This document shows positions 50,478 through 59,032 of a DNA stretch of 64,000 nucleotides, piece after piece (positions within the stretch are counted from its first letter, which is position 1; every line of letters starts with the position of its first letter). The notes below the pieces were generated by a model, which made no database searches, was not told where the DNA came from, and saw nothing but the letters and a program-made list of their open reading frames with translations. Source of the stretch: Amycolatopsis rubida (lineage in GTDB: Bacteria; Actinomycetota; Actinomycetes; Mycobacteriales; Pseudonocardiaceae); assembly GCF_900115345.1 (NCBI RefSeq), contig NZ_FOWC01000001.1, positions 1,426,001-1,490,000 of the forward strand, written 5' to 3'. Both the position numbers and the translations under genes were made by a program.

Positions 50478-51056
50478 TCAGCCGAGGCGGGCGAGCAGCC
50501 GGGCACGGGCGCCCGGCCACTCGGCGTCGGTCATCGAGTAGAGCACCGTGTCGCGGGTCGTGCCGTCCGGACGGATCCGGTGCGCCCGCAGCACCCCCTC
50601 GCGCAGCGCGCCGAGCCGTTCGATGGCGCGTTGCGAACGGAGGTTGCGGTTGTCGGTTTCCCACGCGACGCGCTGGGCTCCCCAGTCCTCGAAGGCGTTG
50701 CGCAGCAGGAGGAATTTGGACTCGGTGTTGAGCGCGGTGCGCTGGAATTCCGCGCCGATCCAGGTGTGCCCGATCGAGAGGATCCGGTGCCTCGCTACCA
50801 CCTGGTAATAAGAAGTGGTCCCGGCGACGCGGCCGGACGCGACGTCGATCTGCGCCCACGGGCGGCGGTCCGGGTCGGCGAGCGCGTCCTTCACCATCGT
50901 CTCGGTTTCGCCGAGGCCGGCGGGCTGGCGGACGCTCAGCCAGGCCCAGATGGCCGGGTCGGCTCCGGCTTCGAGCAGGCCGGGGGCGTGCTCGGTGGTG
51001 AGGGGTTCGAGCCGTACGTGGCGGCCGGACAGAATCGGGTGCTCGCTCCAGGTCAC
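50478..51056 (-). CDS. GNAT-family N-acetyltransferase (RimJ/RimL-like)
   Basis: 192 residues. HVRLEPLTTEHAPGLLEAGA, IGHTWIGAEFQRTALNTESK and VAWETDNRNLRSQRAIERLG (with N-x-x-S-x-x-A acetyl-CoA loop) are typical of Acetyltransf_3 enzymes that modify protein N-termini or small amines. It lacks the cyclic-nucleotide domain of the mycobacterial Acs-acetylating enzyme, so control of Acs should not be assumed. GTG 51056 has TAGCGT 6 nt upstream. Confidence 0.85.
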   Translation of the reverse strand: MTWSEHPILSGRHVRLEPLTTEHAPGLLEAGADPAIWAWLSVRQPAGLGETETMVKDALADPDRRPWAQIDVASGRVAGTTSYYQVVARHRILSIGHTWIGAEFQRTALNTESKFLLLRNAFEDWGAQRVAWETDNRNLRSQRAIERLGALREGVLRAHRIRPDGTTRDTVLYSMTDAEWPGARARLLARLG

Positions 51057-51062
51057 GGGCTC

Positions 51063-51068
51063 ACGCTA
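51063..51068 (-). promoter_or_regulatory. -10 box TAGCGT of the GNAT gene
   Basis: Six nt before GTG 51056. Confidence 0.4.
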
Positions 51069-51168
51069 CGACGACAAGTGGCAGTGCCTAAGTACCATTT
51101 CCCGGTCATTTCAGCAGTCCACTTTCCGGCCGCTTATGCTCGGCGGACCCCCGAGAAAGAGAGCGCGC

Positions 51169-51666
51169 ATGGCCGAGGAGCGAGAAAACCTCACCTGGGA
51201 GTTGTTCGGTTCGGCGAGCCGGGAACTGGCGCGGGAGGTGGCCGCGGACGGGTTCGTCCCCGACCTCATCCTCTCCGTCGCGCGCGGCGGGCTGTTCGTC
51301 GCGGGCGCGCTCGGGTACGCGCTCGACGTGAAGAACCTCCACGTGATGAACGTCGAGTTCTACACCGGCGTCGACCAGCGGCTGGATCTTCCGGTCATGC
51401 TGCCGCCGGTGCCCAACGTGGTGGATCTCACACGCAAGAAGGTGCTGGTCGCCGACGACGTCGCGGACACCGGGGCGACGCTCAAGCTGGTCCGGGACTT
51501 CTGCGCCGACCACGTCGCGGACGTGCGGTGCGCGGTGGTTTACGAGAAGCCCGCTTCGACGGTGAAGTGCGAGTACGTGTGGAAGCGGACTGACCGGTGG
51601 ATCAACTTCCCGTGGTCGGTGCTGCCTCCGGTCGTGGAGCGGGCTGGGCAGGTGCTCGACGCATGA
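51169..51666 (+). CDS. phosphoribosyltransferase
   Basis: 165 residues, type I PRTase. The PRPP loop VLVADDVADTGATLKLVRDF is clear, preceded by LILSVARGGLFVAGALGYAL (PPi loop) and followed by a hood with VKCEYVWKRTDRWINFPW. This combination resembles xanthine/guanine (xpt/gpt-like) PRTases that salvage purine bases; the base is not certain. ATG 51169 with weak AAAGAGAG upstream; TATGCT at 51135 could be its -10. Confidence 0.85.
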   Translation: MAEERENLTWELFGSASRELAREVAADGFVPDLILSVARGGLFVAGALGYALDVKNLHVMNVEFYTGVDQRLDLPVMLPPVPNVVDLTRKKVLVADDVADTGATLKLVRDFCADHVADVRCAVVYEKPASTVKCEYVWKRTDRWINFPWSVLPPVVERAGQVLDA

Positions 51667-51748
51667 GCGCTGCTTGCGAGCGAATCATCGATATTCATGC
51701 CGTCGCCTCCCCGTCGACCGGCGTGCCACTCCTGATGGAGGCGGCGAC

Positions 51749-52471
51749 ATGAGCGATCCGCTGAAGCCGCTGCTGGAGCTGGACGGCGTTGCCGCGGCGG
51801 CCAAAGCAGCGCAGGACGCCGTCTTCGCCGTGCACCGGTTGCCCGCGAACCTGCGCGGCGGGGCGGAGACCGCGGCCGAGGCGTCCGTCCGTGCGGCGAG
51901 GGCTTCGGCGGGGATCGACGGGGCCAATCCCGAGTTGCCGGAAGCCGGTTCGGTGACCGACCCGCTGCTCGCCGGATCGTTGCGGGTGGCGGAGAAACTG
52001 GAGTCGTTGCTGCCGACGTGGCGGCGGGCTCCGTTGCAGACGTTGGCCCGGCTGCATTTGCTGGCCGCGTCGGACGTGGTGTCCGATCCGGATCAGCTTG
52101 GCCGTCCGCAGCGCGGCGGCGAGCGGCTGGAGTTGCTGGCTCAGCTCGTCACCGGTGCGAGCTCGGTACCCGGGCCGGTGCTGACCGCGGTGGTGCACGG
52201 CGAGCTGCTGGCGTTGTCACCGTTCGGTTCGGCGGACGGGGTGGTCGCCCGGGCGGCGGCGCGGCTGTCGATGGTCGCCACTGGGCTTGACCCGAAGGCG
52301 TTGACGGTGCCGGAAGTCGCCTATTTCCGGCGGGTTCCGCGATATGTCGAGCTGGCGCAAGGCTTCGCCGGCGGGACGGCCGACGGCGTGCGCGAGTGGC
52401 TGCTCTTCTGCTGCGAGGCCTTCGAAACCGGGGCTAACGAGGCGCGGAGCATTTCCTCTGCTGCTGGCTGA
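51749..52471 (+). CDS. degenerate Fic-like protein (Rv3662c type)
   Basis: 240 residues. The N-terminal helix TAAEASVRAARASAGIDGAN resembles the alpha-inh region of Fic proteins. The centre has a VVHGELLALSPFGSADGVVA segment, then RAAARLSMVATGLD, laid out like the Fic core (H-P-F-x-D-G-N-G-R) but with Ser replacing the catalytic His and no Asn/Arg pair. AMP transfer would not be expected. Likely a pseudo-enzyme or regulator. A related protein occurs near acs in mycobacteria (from memory). GGAGG eight bases before ATG 51749 supports this start. Confidence 0.6.
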   Translation: MSDPLKPLLELDGVAAAAKAAQDAVFAVHRLPANLRGGAETAAEASVRAARASAGIDGANPELPEAGSVTDPLLAGSLRVAEKLESLLPTWRRAPLQTLARLHLLAASDVVSDPDQLGRPQRGGERLELLAQLVTGASSVPGPVLTAVVHGELLALSPFGSADGVVARAAARLSMVATGLDPKALTVPEVAYFRRVPRYVELAQGFAGGTADGVREWLLFCCEAFETGANEARSISSAAG

Positions 52472-52639
52472 GGGCCGTGCGGGGAAGGAAGGGCTAGCCC
52501 GCGTCGCGGCGGCACTTTCGAGCTGGACGGGTGCGTCCCAGCAGGGCCCTTTCCCGGACCAGTGCAGGTGGGGTCAGGCCACATAGATGGTCGTCATTCT
52601 GTGGGGGACTGAGCCATGGTCGCCCAGGTCGGAGCGACT

Positions 52640-52645
52640 TACTGT
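52640..52645 (+). promoter_or_regulatory. -10 box TACTGT of the hydroxybutyrate operon
   Basis: Eight nt before ATG 52654, no ribosome site. Confidence 0.35.
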
Positions 52646-52653
52646 CTTCGGCC

Positions 52654-53403
52654 ATGACCAGTGACAGTTCCCTCGCCGGACGCACCGCGCTGGTGACCGG
52701 CGGCGGCAGCGGCATCGGGCTGGCCTGCGTGCGGGCGTTCGGCGCGGCCGGGGCCAAGGTGCACGTCGTGGACGTGGCCGGGGCGGAGGCGGCGGCTGCT
52801 GAGGTCGGCGGGCAGGCGCACGCGGTGGACCTGACCGACCCGGCGGCGCTGGCGACCCTGCCCGCGGACGTCGATGTGCTCGTCAACAACGCGGGCGTGC
52901 AGCACGTCGCGCCGTTGCCGGAGTTCCCGCCGGAGCGGTTCACCTTCATTCAGTCGTTGATGGTGACTGCGCCGTATCTGTTGATCCGGCAGTGCCTGCC
53001 CGCGATGTACGCGCGCGGTTGGGGCCGGATCGTGAACATGTCCAGCGTGCACGGCGTGCGGGCGAGTCCGTACAAAGCTGCTTACGTCACGGCGAAACAC
53101 GCGCTTGAGGGACTGTCCAAAGTGGCCGCTCTCGAAGCCGCCGAGCACGGCGTGACCAGCAATTGCGTGAACCCAGGTTATGTCCGTACGCCGCTCGTCA
53201 CCGGTCAGCTCGAAGCGCAAGCGGCTGAACACGGGGTAGCGCCGGAAGAAGTGCTGGAACAGGTGTTGCTGCGCCGGGCCGCGATCAAGCGATTGATCGA
53301 ACCCTCCGACGTCGCCGATCTCGTGGTGTGGCTGTGCGGCGAGTCCGCCGGGCACGTCACCGGTGCGTCGCTTCCCGTTGACGGCGGCTGGACCGCCGGC
53401 TGA
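52654..53403 (+). CDS. bdhA: 3-hydroxybutyrate dehydrogenase (SDR)
   Basis: 249-residue short-chain dehydrogenase. Cofactor loop TGGGSGIGLACVRAFG; an acidic residue after beta-2 (HVVDVAGAE) indicates NAD; NNAGVQHVAPLPEFP; catalytic Ser in NMSSVHGVRASPYKAAYVTA with Y-V-T-A-K. The Q-H-V near 77 and the V-R-T-P-L-V loop followed by a long Gln-rich helix are characteristic of D-3-hydroxybutyrate dehydrogenases. It would oxidise (R)-3-hydroxybutyrate, the PHB monomer, to acetoacetate. First gene of a three-gene operon with a transporter and a regulator. Confidence 0.85.
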   Translation: MTSDSSLAGRTALVTGGGSGIGLACVRAFGAAGAKVHVVDVAGAEAAAAEVGGQAHAVDLTDPAALATLPADVDVLVNNAGVQHVAPLPEFPPERFTFIQSLMVTAPYLLIRQCLPAMYARGWGRIVNMSSVHGVRASPYKAAYVTAKHALEGLSKVAALEAAEHGVTSNCVNPGYVRTPLVTGQLEAQAAEHGVAPEEVLEQVLLRRAAIKRLIEPSDVADLVVWLCGESAGHVTGASLPVDGGWTAG

Positions 53404-53437
53404 AATCCCCTTTCCCCACAACGGAGTGGAGTCCATT

Positions 53438-54745
53438 ATGGACAAAAAGCTGCTGCGCGTCGTCGGAGCCGGGCTGATCGGAACCACCATCGAGTGGTAC
53501 GACTTCTTCCTCTACACCTCGGCCGCCGCGCTGGTCTTCAACAAGCTGTTCTTCCCGACCGCGGATCCGCTCACCGGCACTCTGCTGGCGTTGCTCACCT
53601 ACGCGGTCGGCTTCCTCGCGCGGCCGATCGGCGGGTTCGTGTTCGGGCACTTCGGCGACCGGATCGGACGTAAGAAACTGCTGGTCGTGAGCCTGTTGAT
53701 GATGGGCGGCTCGACGTTCGCGATGGGCCTGCTGCCCACGTACAGCGCGGTCGGCGTGCTCGCGCCGGTCCTGCTGACGCTGCTGCGGCTGATCCAGGGC
53801 TTCGCCCTCGGCGGCGAGTGGGGCGGCGCGGTGCTGCTGGTGTCCGAGCACGGCGACGACCGGCGGCGCGGGTTCTGGGCGTCGTGGCCGCAGACCGGCG
53901 TTCCGGCCGGGAACCTGCTGGCCACGGCGGTACTCGCGATCCTGGCGTCGGCGCAGTCGGACGCGACTTTCCAGGCTTGGGGCTGGCGGGTCCCGTTCCT
54001 GCTGTCGGGCGTGCTGGTGGTGCTCGGTCTGTGGATCCGGCTGGCGGTTTCGGAATCGCCGGTGTTCATCGCGGCGAAGGCCGCTGCGGACGAGCGTGAG
54101 CAGGCACCGATTGTCGACGTGTTCCGCGGGCACTTCCGCGCGCTCGCGGTGACGTTCGGCGCGCGCATCGCGGAAAACGTGTCCTACTACGTGATCACCG
54201 CGTTCATTCTCGTGTACGTCACGACCGGGCTCGGCCTGCCGAAGGCGACCGGCCTGACCGCGGTGCTCGTCGCGTCGGCGGTGCATTTCGTGACGATTCC
54301 CTTGTGGGGCTTGCTGTCTGACAAGATCGGCCGGAAGCCGGTGTACCTGTTCGGCGTCGTCGGGATGGCCGCGTGGTCGTTCGGCTTCTTCTGGCTGCTC
54401 GACCTGCGCACGACGGGTTCGGTGCTCGGCGCGGCGGTGATCGGGCTGGTCGTGCACGGTGCGATGTACGGGCCGCAGGCGGCGTTCTTCGCCGAGCAAT
54501 TCCCGACGCGGGTGCGCTACACCGGGCTTTCGGTCGGCGGCCAGCTGTCGTCCATCGCGGCCGGTGCGGTCGCCCCGTTGATCGCGGTGGCGCTGTTCGA
54601 GGCGTACCACTCGACGGTGCCGGTTTCGGTCTACGTGGTCGCGATGTGCCTGTTGTCGCTGGTCGCGCTGCTCGCCGCCCGTGAGACGCGCGGCGCGTCG
54701 CTGCACGAGACGGCGGCCGAACGGCAGGCTTCAATGACAGCATGA
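53438..54745 (+). CDS. MHS-family MFS transporter (organic acid/proton symporter)
   Basis: 435 residues, 12 membrane segments. Metabolite:H+ symporter marks: TTIEWYDFFLYTSAAALVFN at helix 1, FLARPIGGFVFGHFGDRIGR (motif A), and LIQGFALGGEWGGAVLLVSE. Relatives import shikimate, proline/betaine or 3-hydroxybutyrate. With bdhA 34 bases upstream, 3-hydroxybutyrate uptake is the natural guess. ATG 53438 with GGAG nine bases upstream. Its stop overlaps the regulator start (ATGA). Confidence 0.88.
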   Translation: MDKKLLRVVGAGLIGTTIEWYDFFLYTSAAALVFNKLFFPTADPLTGTLLALLTYAVGFLARPIGGFVFGHFGDRIGRKKLLVVSLLMMGGSTFAMGLLPTYSAVGVLAPVLLTLLRLIQGFALGGEWGGAVLLVSEHGDDRRRGFWASWPQTGVPAGNLLATAVLAILASAQSDATFQAWGWRVPFLLSGVLVVLGLWIRLAVSESPVFIAAKAAADEREQAPIVDVFRGHFRALAVTFGARIAENVSYYVITAFILVYVTTGLGLPKATGLTAVLVASAVHFVTIPLWGLLSDKIGRKPVYLFGVVGMAAWSFGFFWLLDLRTTGSVLGAAVIGLVVHGAMYGPQAAFFAEQFPTRVRYTGLSVGGQLSSIAAGAVAPLIAVALFEAYHSTVPVSVYVVAMCLLSLVALLAARETRGASLHETAAERQASMTA

Positions 54746-56562
54746 CGGGTGTGGACCCCACTGCCGAGGCGTATCGCCGGCTGCTCGAACTGCTCGCCGC
54801 CGGAGCGAGCAGCGAGCAGCTGGCGCACGTCGCTGCCCGGGGCTTGTCCGCGGAACAGTCCGCCGCGATCGGTTCGGCGACCGAACTGGCGTTGCGGATC
54901 CGCGAGACGCTCAGCGAGCACCGGCGGCGGGAAGCCGAGCTGACCGCGTTGTTCGACACCGCGAGCGACCTCGCCCGGCTGCGCGATCCGGACGCGGTGC
55001 TGCGGTCGATCGTCCGGCGCGCTCGGACACTGCTTGGCGTGGACGTTTCGTATCTCAGCCTCAACGACGAAGCGAACGGCGAGACCTACATCCGGGTCAC
55101 CGATGGGTCGGTTTCCGCGCTGTTCCAGCAGATTGTGCTGGGGATGGGCGAAGGGCTCGGCGGGCTGGTAGCGCAGACCGCGCGTCCATACGCGACCGCG
55201 GATTACTTCGAGGACGAGCGGTTCCGGCACACGGAACCGATCGACGCGGGCGTCGGTGAGGAAGGGTTGAAGGCGATCCTCGGCGTGCCGCTGGCGATCG
55301 GCGGCAAGGTGCTGGGCGTGCTGTACGCGTCCGACCGTTCGTCGCGGGCGTTCTCGACGGCGGAGGTCGCGTTGCTGTCGTCGCTGGCCGCGCACGCCGC
55401 GATCGCCTTGGACACCGCGCATCTGCTGGAAGAAACCCGCTCGGCGGCCGCGGAACTGAACGCGGCCAACGCGACGATGCGCCGGGCCGACGACGCACAC
55501 GACCGGCTGATGGACCTCGTGCTCGGCGGCGCGGATCTGCCCGCGGTGGCAGCGGAAGTGGCCGGAGTGTTGCGCGGCTCGATCGCCGTGTACGACGAGG
55601 AAGGCGGGCTGCTGGCCGGTACCTCGGTCGCTTTTGAGACTGCCGCGGTGGCTTCTTCCCACGCCACTGGCCGCGCGGTGTCTACAAAGGACGTCTGGGT
55701 CTGTGCGGTACGGGCAGGCCGCGAACTGCTCGGCAGCCTGACGCTCTCCGGACGGCCCGAGCTGGCCGGGGACGACCGTCGGCTCTTTGAACGGGCTGCG
55801 GTTGTCACGGCATTGCTGTTGCTGTTGCGCCGTTCCGTAGCACAAGCCGAGGATCAAGTGCGCGGCGAATTGCTGACCGACCTGCTCACCTCGCCGACCC
55901 GCAACCCGGGCTCGTTGGTGGCTCGCGCACGCCGGTTGGGCGTCGATTTAGCGGCACCGCACGCGGTTCTGGTCGCACACGCGTCCGGCATCTCTCGCCG
56001 CGGACTCGCCGCGGCCTGTGCCCGGTACGGCGATTTGGTCGGAGTACATGCTGAGCAAGTCGTCGCGCTCGCCCCGGACCAGCCTGCGGCGGCGAGGATC
56101 GCGGTCGAGCTGAAGTCCGTTGTGGACTGTCCGGTGACGGTCGGCGCGGCTGGCCCGGCGAGCGGTCCGGAAGCGTTGGCGCAGGCCTACACTGAAGCTG
56201 TTCGATGCGTTAATACTCTGCTGGCTCTGGGCCGCGAAGGCGACGGCGCGGCGATGGCCGATCTCGGGTTCCTCGGCGTTCTGCTCGGCCGCCATTCCGA
56301 CCTGTCCGGTTACGTCCGCGCGACCCTCGGCCCGGTACTAGACTACGACGCTCGCCGCGGCACCGACCTCATCGGCACGCTGCGCGCATACTACGCGGCA
56401 GGCGGGAATTTGGCGCGGGCAAAGGAAACCCTGCACGTCCACGTCAACACGGTCGCGCAGCGGATGGAACGCCTCGCGGTACTGCTGGGCGAGGATTGGC
56501 GCGAACCGGAACGCTCGCTGGAGATCCAGCTCGCGCTGCGCGTGCATCAACTCGGCGGCTGA
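54742..56562 (+). CDS. GAF-domain PucR/CdaR-type transcriptional regulator
   Basis: 606 residues. N-terminal helical part, then a GAF domain (about 80-230: RTLLGVDVSYLSLNDEANGE and LKAILGVPLAIGGKVLGVLY), a central region (about 250-380), and a C-terminal PucR-type helix-turn-helix with LIGTLRAYYAAGGNLARAKE and LHVHVNTVAQRMERLAVLLG. Such regulators usually activate or repress the operon they belong to in response to a small ligand sensed by GAF. The overlap with the transporter gene indicates it controls 3-hydroxybutyrate use. Confidence 0.88.
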   Translation: MTGVDPTAEAYRRLLELLAAGASSEQLAHVAARGLSAEQSAAIGSATELALRIRETLSEHRRREAELTALFDTASDLARLRDPDAVLRSIVRRARTLLGVDVSYLSLNDEANGETYIRVTDGSVSALFQQIVLGMGEGLGGLVAQTARPYATADYFEDERFRHTEPIDAGVGEEGLKAILGVPLAIGGKVLGVLYASDRSSRAFSTAEVALLSSLAAHAAIALDTAHLLEETRSAAAELNAANATMRRADDAHDRLMDLVLGGADLPAVAAEVAGVLRGSIAVYDEEGGLLAGTSVAFETAAVASSHATGRAVSTKDVWVCAVRAGRELLGSLTLSGRPELAGDDRRLFERAAVVTALLLLLRRSVAQAEDQVRGELLTDLLTSPTRNPGSLVARARRLGVDLAAPHAVLVAHASGISRRGLAAACARYGDLVGVHAEQVVALAPDQPAAARIAVELKSVVDCPVTVGAAGPASGPEALAQAYTEAVRCVNTLLALGREGDGAAMADLGFLGVLLGRHSDLSGYVRATLGPVLDYDARRGTDLIGTLRAYYAAGGNLARAKETLHVHVNTVAQRMERLAVLLGEDWREPERSLEIQLALRVHQLGG

Positions 56563-57116
56563 CGGACTCCGGCGAGGATCAGGTCGAGCATCCGATCCAA
56601 CTGCTCCGGCCCGTCCGGCAGCGTCCGCATGCTGCACGCGCCGACCACCGTCACCACAACGTCCTGCGCGCGAACGTCCGCCCGCAGTGTGCCGTCCGCC
56701 GCGCCCGCGTCCATGATCAGCTGGACGGCTTCAGTCAGCTCCGCGCGGACCTGCGTCATGTCGACCGTGCCCGCCTCGATGATTGCGCGCAGCGTGTCGG
56801 CCATGTCGTGCTTCGTGCTCGCGTACTCGGCGAAGCGGTCCATCCACCGGCGCAGTGCGCGAAGCGGCTTCTCGCTCTCAAGCAGCTTCGGCGCGCTCGC
56901 GACGACCTGCGCCAACTCGTCGCGGTACAGCGCCTCGACCAGCGCTTCGCGGGTAGGGAAGTGACGGTAGAGCGTGCCGATGCCGACACCCGCTTCGCGT
57001 GCGACGCGCTCCAGAGTCACGGGCTCGTCGTCCTGGCCGAACGCTTTACGGGCAGCAGCGAGCAGGCGGAGCCGGTTGCGTTCGGCGTCCGCGCGCGGTT
57101 TCTTGGCGCTCGACAA
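56547..57116 (-). CDS. TetR-family repressor
   Basis: 189 residues. Helix-turn-helix VTLERVAREAGVGIGTLYRH with FPTREALVEALYRDEL is typical TetR; the C-terminal ligand domain is all-helical (about 65-189). The start is TTG 57116, with GGAGG ten bases upstream; the open frame to 57233 reads into the divergent gene. The ribosome site itself lies inside an operator (57119-57132), implying tight self-repression. The 3' end overlaps the end of the PucR-type regulator gene by 16 bases. It presumably controls the divergent aldo-keto reductase. Confidence 0.88.
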   Translation of the reverse strand: MSSAKKPRADAERNRLRLLAAARKAFGQDDEPVTLERVAREAGVGIGTLYRHFPTREALVEALYRDELAQVVASAPKLLESEKPLRALRRWMDRFAEYASTKHDMADTLRAIIEAGTVDMTQVRAELTEAVQLIMDAGAADGTLRADVRAQDVVVTVVGACSMRTLPDGPEQLDRMLDLILAGVRQPPS

Positions 57117-57118
57117 AG

Positions 57119-57132
57119 CGGAGGGTCCTCCG
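57119..57132. promoter_or_regulatory. TetR operator O1 (CGGAGG-GT-CCTCCG)
   Basis: Perfect 6-bp inverted repeat overlapping the repressor's ribosome-binding site. Confidence 0.65.
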
Positions 57133-57148
57133 GTTCTGCTACGGTGGT

Positions 57149-57170
57149 GATACGGAGGCACCTCCGCATC
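57149..57170. promoter_or_regulatory. TetR operator O2 (CGGAGG-CA-CCTCCG)
   Basis: The same 14-bp inverted repeat as O1, at 57153-57166, flanked by GAT and ATC, 34 bp from O1 centre to centre. It lies between the two divergent starts. Confidence 0.7.
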
Positions 57171-57204
57171 AACTTCCACTATGCCACGGCAGGAGTCTTT
57201 CCTC

Positions 57205-58080
57205 ATGACGGCAACCACTGCTCCAGGCGGCACCGCGAAGCTCGCCGGCCACGAGGTCGCGCGGATCGGCTACGGCGTAATGCAACTCGGTCGCCCCGGA
57301 ACCGACCGCGCTGACCAGGTGAAACTGCTGCGCGAAGCGGCGAGCGCGGGCGTGAACCACCTGGACACCGCCCAGTTCTACAGCGACGGCCGCTGCAACG
57401 ACCTGATCCGCGAAGCGTTCTCGCCCTATCCGGACGACCTGGTCGTGGTGACCAAGGTCGGTGCCGAGGAATCGCCGCGAGGGCTCCGGCTCGCGCAACA
57501 GCCGGAGCAGCTTCGAGCGCAGGTCGAGGCCAACCTCGCCGCGCTCGGCGTCGAACAGCTCGACGTGGTCAACCTGCGCCGCGCGGACGCCGGGCCTGGC
57601 CTGATCGCGGAAGGCGACCAGCTCGTCGACATCGACGATCAGCTCGCCGAGCTGATTTCCTTGCGGGACGCGGGAAAGATCGGCTCGCTGGGGCTCAGCA
57701 ACGTGTCCGCCGGCCAGCTCCGGCACGCGCTCGAAGTCGGGATCGTCTGCGTGCAGAATTCGTACAACGTGCTCGCCCGAGCCACCGAACCGGTGCTGGA
57801 GCTGTGCCGGGAACACGAAATCGCGTGGGTGCCGTACTTCCCGCTCGGCTCCGCGTTCGAGCTGGGCCAGGACGTCCGCGATAATCCGGTCGTGACCGGC
57901 GTCGCGGCCGAACTCGGCGCAACTCCGGCGCAGGTCGCGCTCGCCTGGCTGTTGCAGCGCTACGCGGGCACGCTCCTGATCGCGGGCACGGCGACTCCCG
58001 CGCATCTCGCCGAAAACCTCGCGGCCGGCCAGGTGCAGCTGCCCGCCGAAGCGGTAGCTGCCCTGGACCGGCTCGGCTGA
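57205..58080 (+). CDS. aldo/keto reductase
   Basis: 291 residues, (beta/alpha)8 AKR. Catalytic Asp and Tyr are in NHLDTAQFYSDGRCNDLIRE and Lys in VVTKVGAEESP. The position of the active-site His, after strand 4, reads LDVVNLRRADAG, so the usual His is replaced by an Asn/Arg pair, which lowers carbonyl reductase efficiency in known mutants. The NADPH site has LGLSNVSAGQLRHALE and LLIAGTATPAHLAENL. ATG 57205 with GGAG ten bases upstream was preferred to ATG 57181, which lacks one. Controlled by the divergent TetR through two operators. Confidence 0.85.
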   Translation: MTATTAPGGTAKLAGHEVARIGYGVMQLGRPGTDRADQVKLLREAASAGVNHLDTAQFYSDGRCNDLIREAFSPYPDDLVVVTKVGAEESPRGLRLAQQPEQLRAQVEANLAALGVEQLDVVNLRRADAGPGLIAEGDQLVDIDDQLAELISLRDAGKIGSLGLSNVSAGQLRHALEVGIVCVQNSYNVLARATEPVLELCREHEIAWVPYFPLGSAFELGQDVRDNPVVTGVAAELGATPAQVALAWLLQRYAGTLLIAGTATPAHLAENLAAGQVQLPAEAVAALDRLG

Positions 58081-58082
58081 TC

Positions 58083-58961
58083 TCAGAAGTTCAGCGCCGC
58101 GATCCGCTCGGCGTCGGCGAGGATGTTGATCTCCGTGATCAACCCGTCGGCCACGGTGAACGACAGCACCGAAACCGCCTTCCCGTCGCGCCGGGCGATG
58201 ATGCCGGGGCCGCCGTTGACAGTCGCGTACTGCGACCTCAGGCCGGCTGGGCGGAACTGCGACGCGCTGCCCGCGACCTCGGCCGCGCCGCGCACGACCT
58301 TCGAGCCGAGCCCGCCGGTGTCGACGCGCAGCAGAGCGTCGGGGTGCAGAAGGGCGACGAGCCCCTCGAAGTTGCCGCCGCGTGCGGCGGTGAGCCAGGC
58401 GTCCGCGATCTTGCGCTGCTGGGCTCGATCCGCCGGACCGGCGGGCGTCACGCCCCGCACGCGGCGGCGCGCCCGGCTCGCCAGCTGCCGTACCGCGGCG
58501 GTGTTCTTGTCGAGCATCGTCGCGATCTCGTCGAACGGCACGGCGAACATGTCGTGCAGGACGAAGGCGAGCCGCTCAGCCGGGTCGAGCGCCTCCAGCA
58601 CCACCAGCAGCGCGAGCCCCACCGAGTCCGCGAGGACCTCCTGCTCCGCCGGATCGACGCCGTCCCCGGTCTCCACGACCGGGTCCGGCACCCGGACGTC
58701 CAGCGGGTCCTCGCGGCGGGTCGCGCGCGAGCGCAGCATGTTGAGGCACTGCCGCGACACGATCGTCGTCAGCCAGCTGCCGGTGTTGCGGACGTCCTCG
58801 CCCGACGAACGCGTCACCCGCAGCCAGGTCTCCTGGATGGCGTCGTCGGCCTCGGCGAACGAACCGAGCATCCGGTACGCCACCGCCCGCAACCTGGGCC
58901 GATGCTCCTCGAACTGAGCCGCCCAAAAATTCTCGTCCTGTTTTTCGTCCCGCACTGTCAC
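58083..58961 (-). CDS. ECF41-type sigma factor with SnoaL-like extension
   Basis: 292 residues. Sigma region 2 (HRPRLRAVAYRMLGSFAEAD, then DAIQETWLRV) and region 4 (LDPAERLAFVLHDMFAVPFD, then EIATMLDKNTAAVRQLASRA) are followed by a SnoaL/NTF2-like C-terminal domain (about 190-292, ADAWLTAARGGNFEGLVALL). This fused domain, and a divergent carboxymuconolactone-decarboxylase-like gene, define ECF41 (SigJ-like), where the extension controls activity in place of an anti-sigma factor. GAGGAG precedes GTG 58961. TGTCACA, the known ECF41 -35 motif, occurs at 58956-58962, but I found no -10 at the right distance. Confidence 0.92.
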   Translation of the reverse strand: MTVRDEKQDENFWAAQFEEHRPRLRAVAYRMLGSFAEADDAIQETWLRVTRSSGEDVRNTGSWLTTIVSRQCLNMLRSRATRREDPLDVRVPDPVVETGDGVDPAEQEVLADSVGLALLVVLEALDPAERLAFVLHDMFAVPFDEIATMLDKNTAAVRQLASRARRRVRGVTPAGPADRAQQRKIADAWLTAARGGNFEGLVALLHPDALLRVDTGGLGSKVVRGAAEVAGSASQFRPAGLRSQYATVNGGPGIIARRDGKAVSVLSFTVADGLITEINILADAERIAALNF

Positions 58962-59032
58962 ATCTTCTCCTCGGGCCGGGTCCTACCGGCAAGACCCGCC
59001 GAACGCGGCGGACGTGACAGGAGGAGATCACC

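Noticed and set aside
50478..51056. GNAT gene as the Acs-regulating protein acetyltransferase
   Set aside because: No cyclic-nucleotide domain and a RimJ/RimL-type sequence; adjacency alone is weak.
58956..59017. Complete ECF41 promoter for the AhpD-like gene
   Set aside because: TGTCACA words are found on both strands, but no CGTC at about 16 bp; also TGTCAC overlaps the sigma start codon region, so it may be coincidence.
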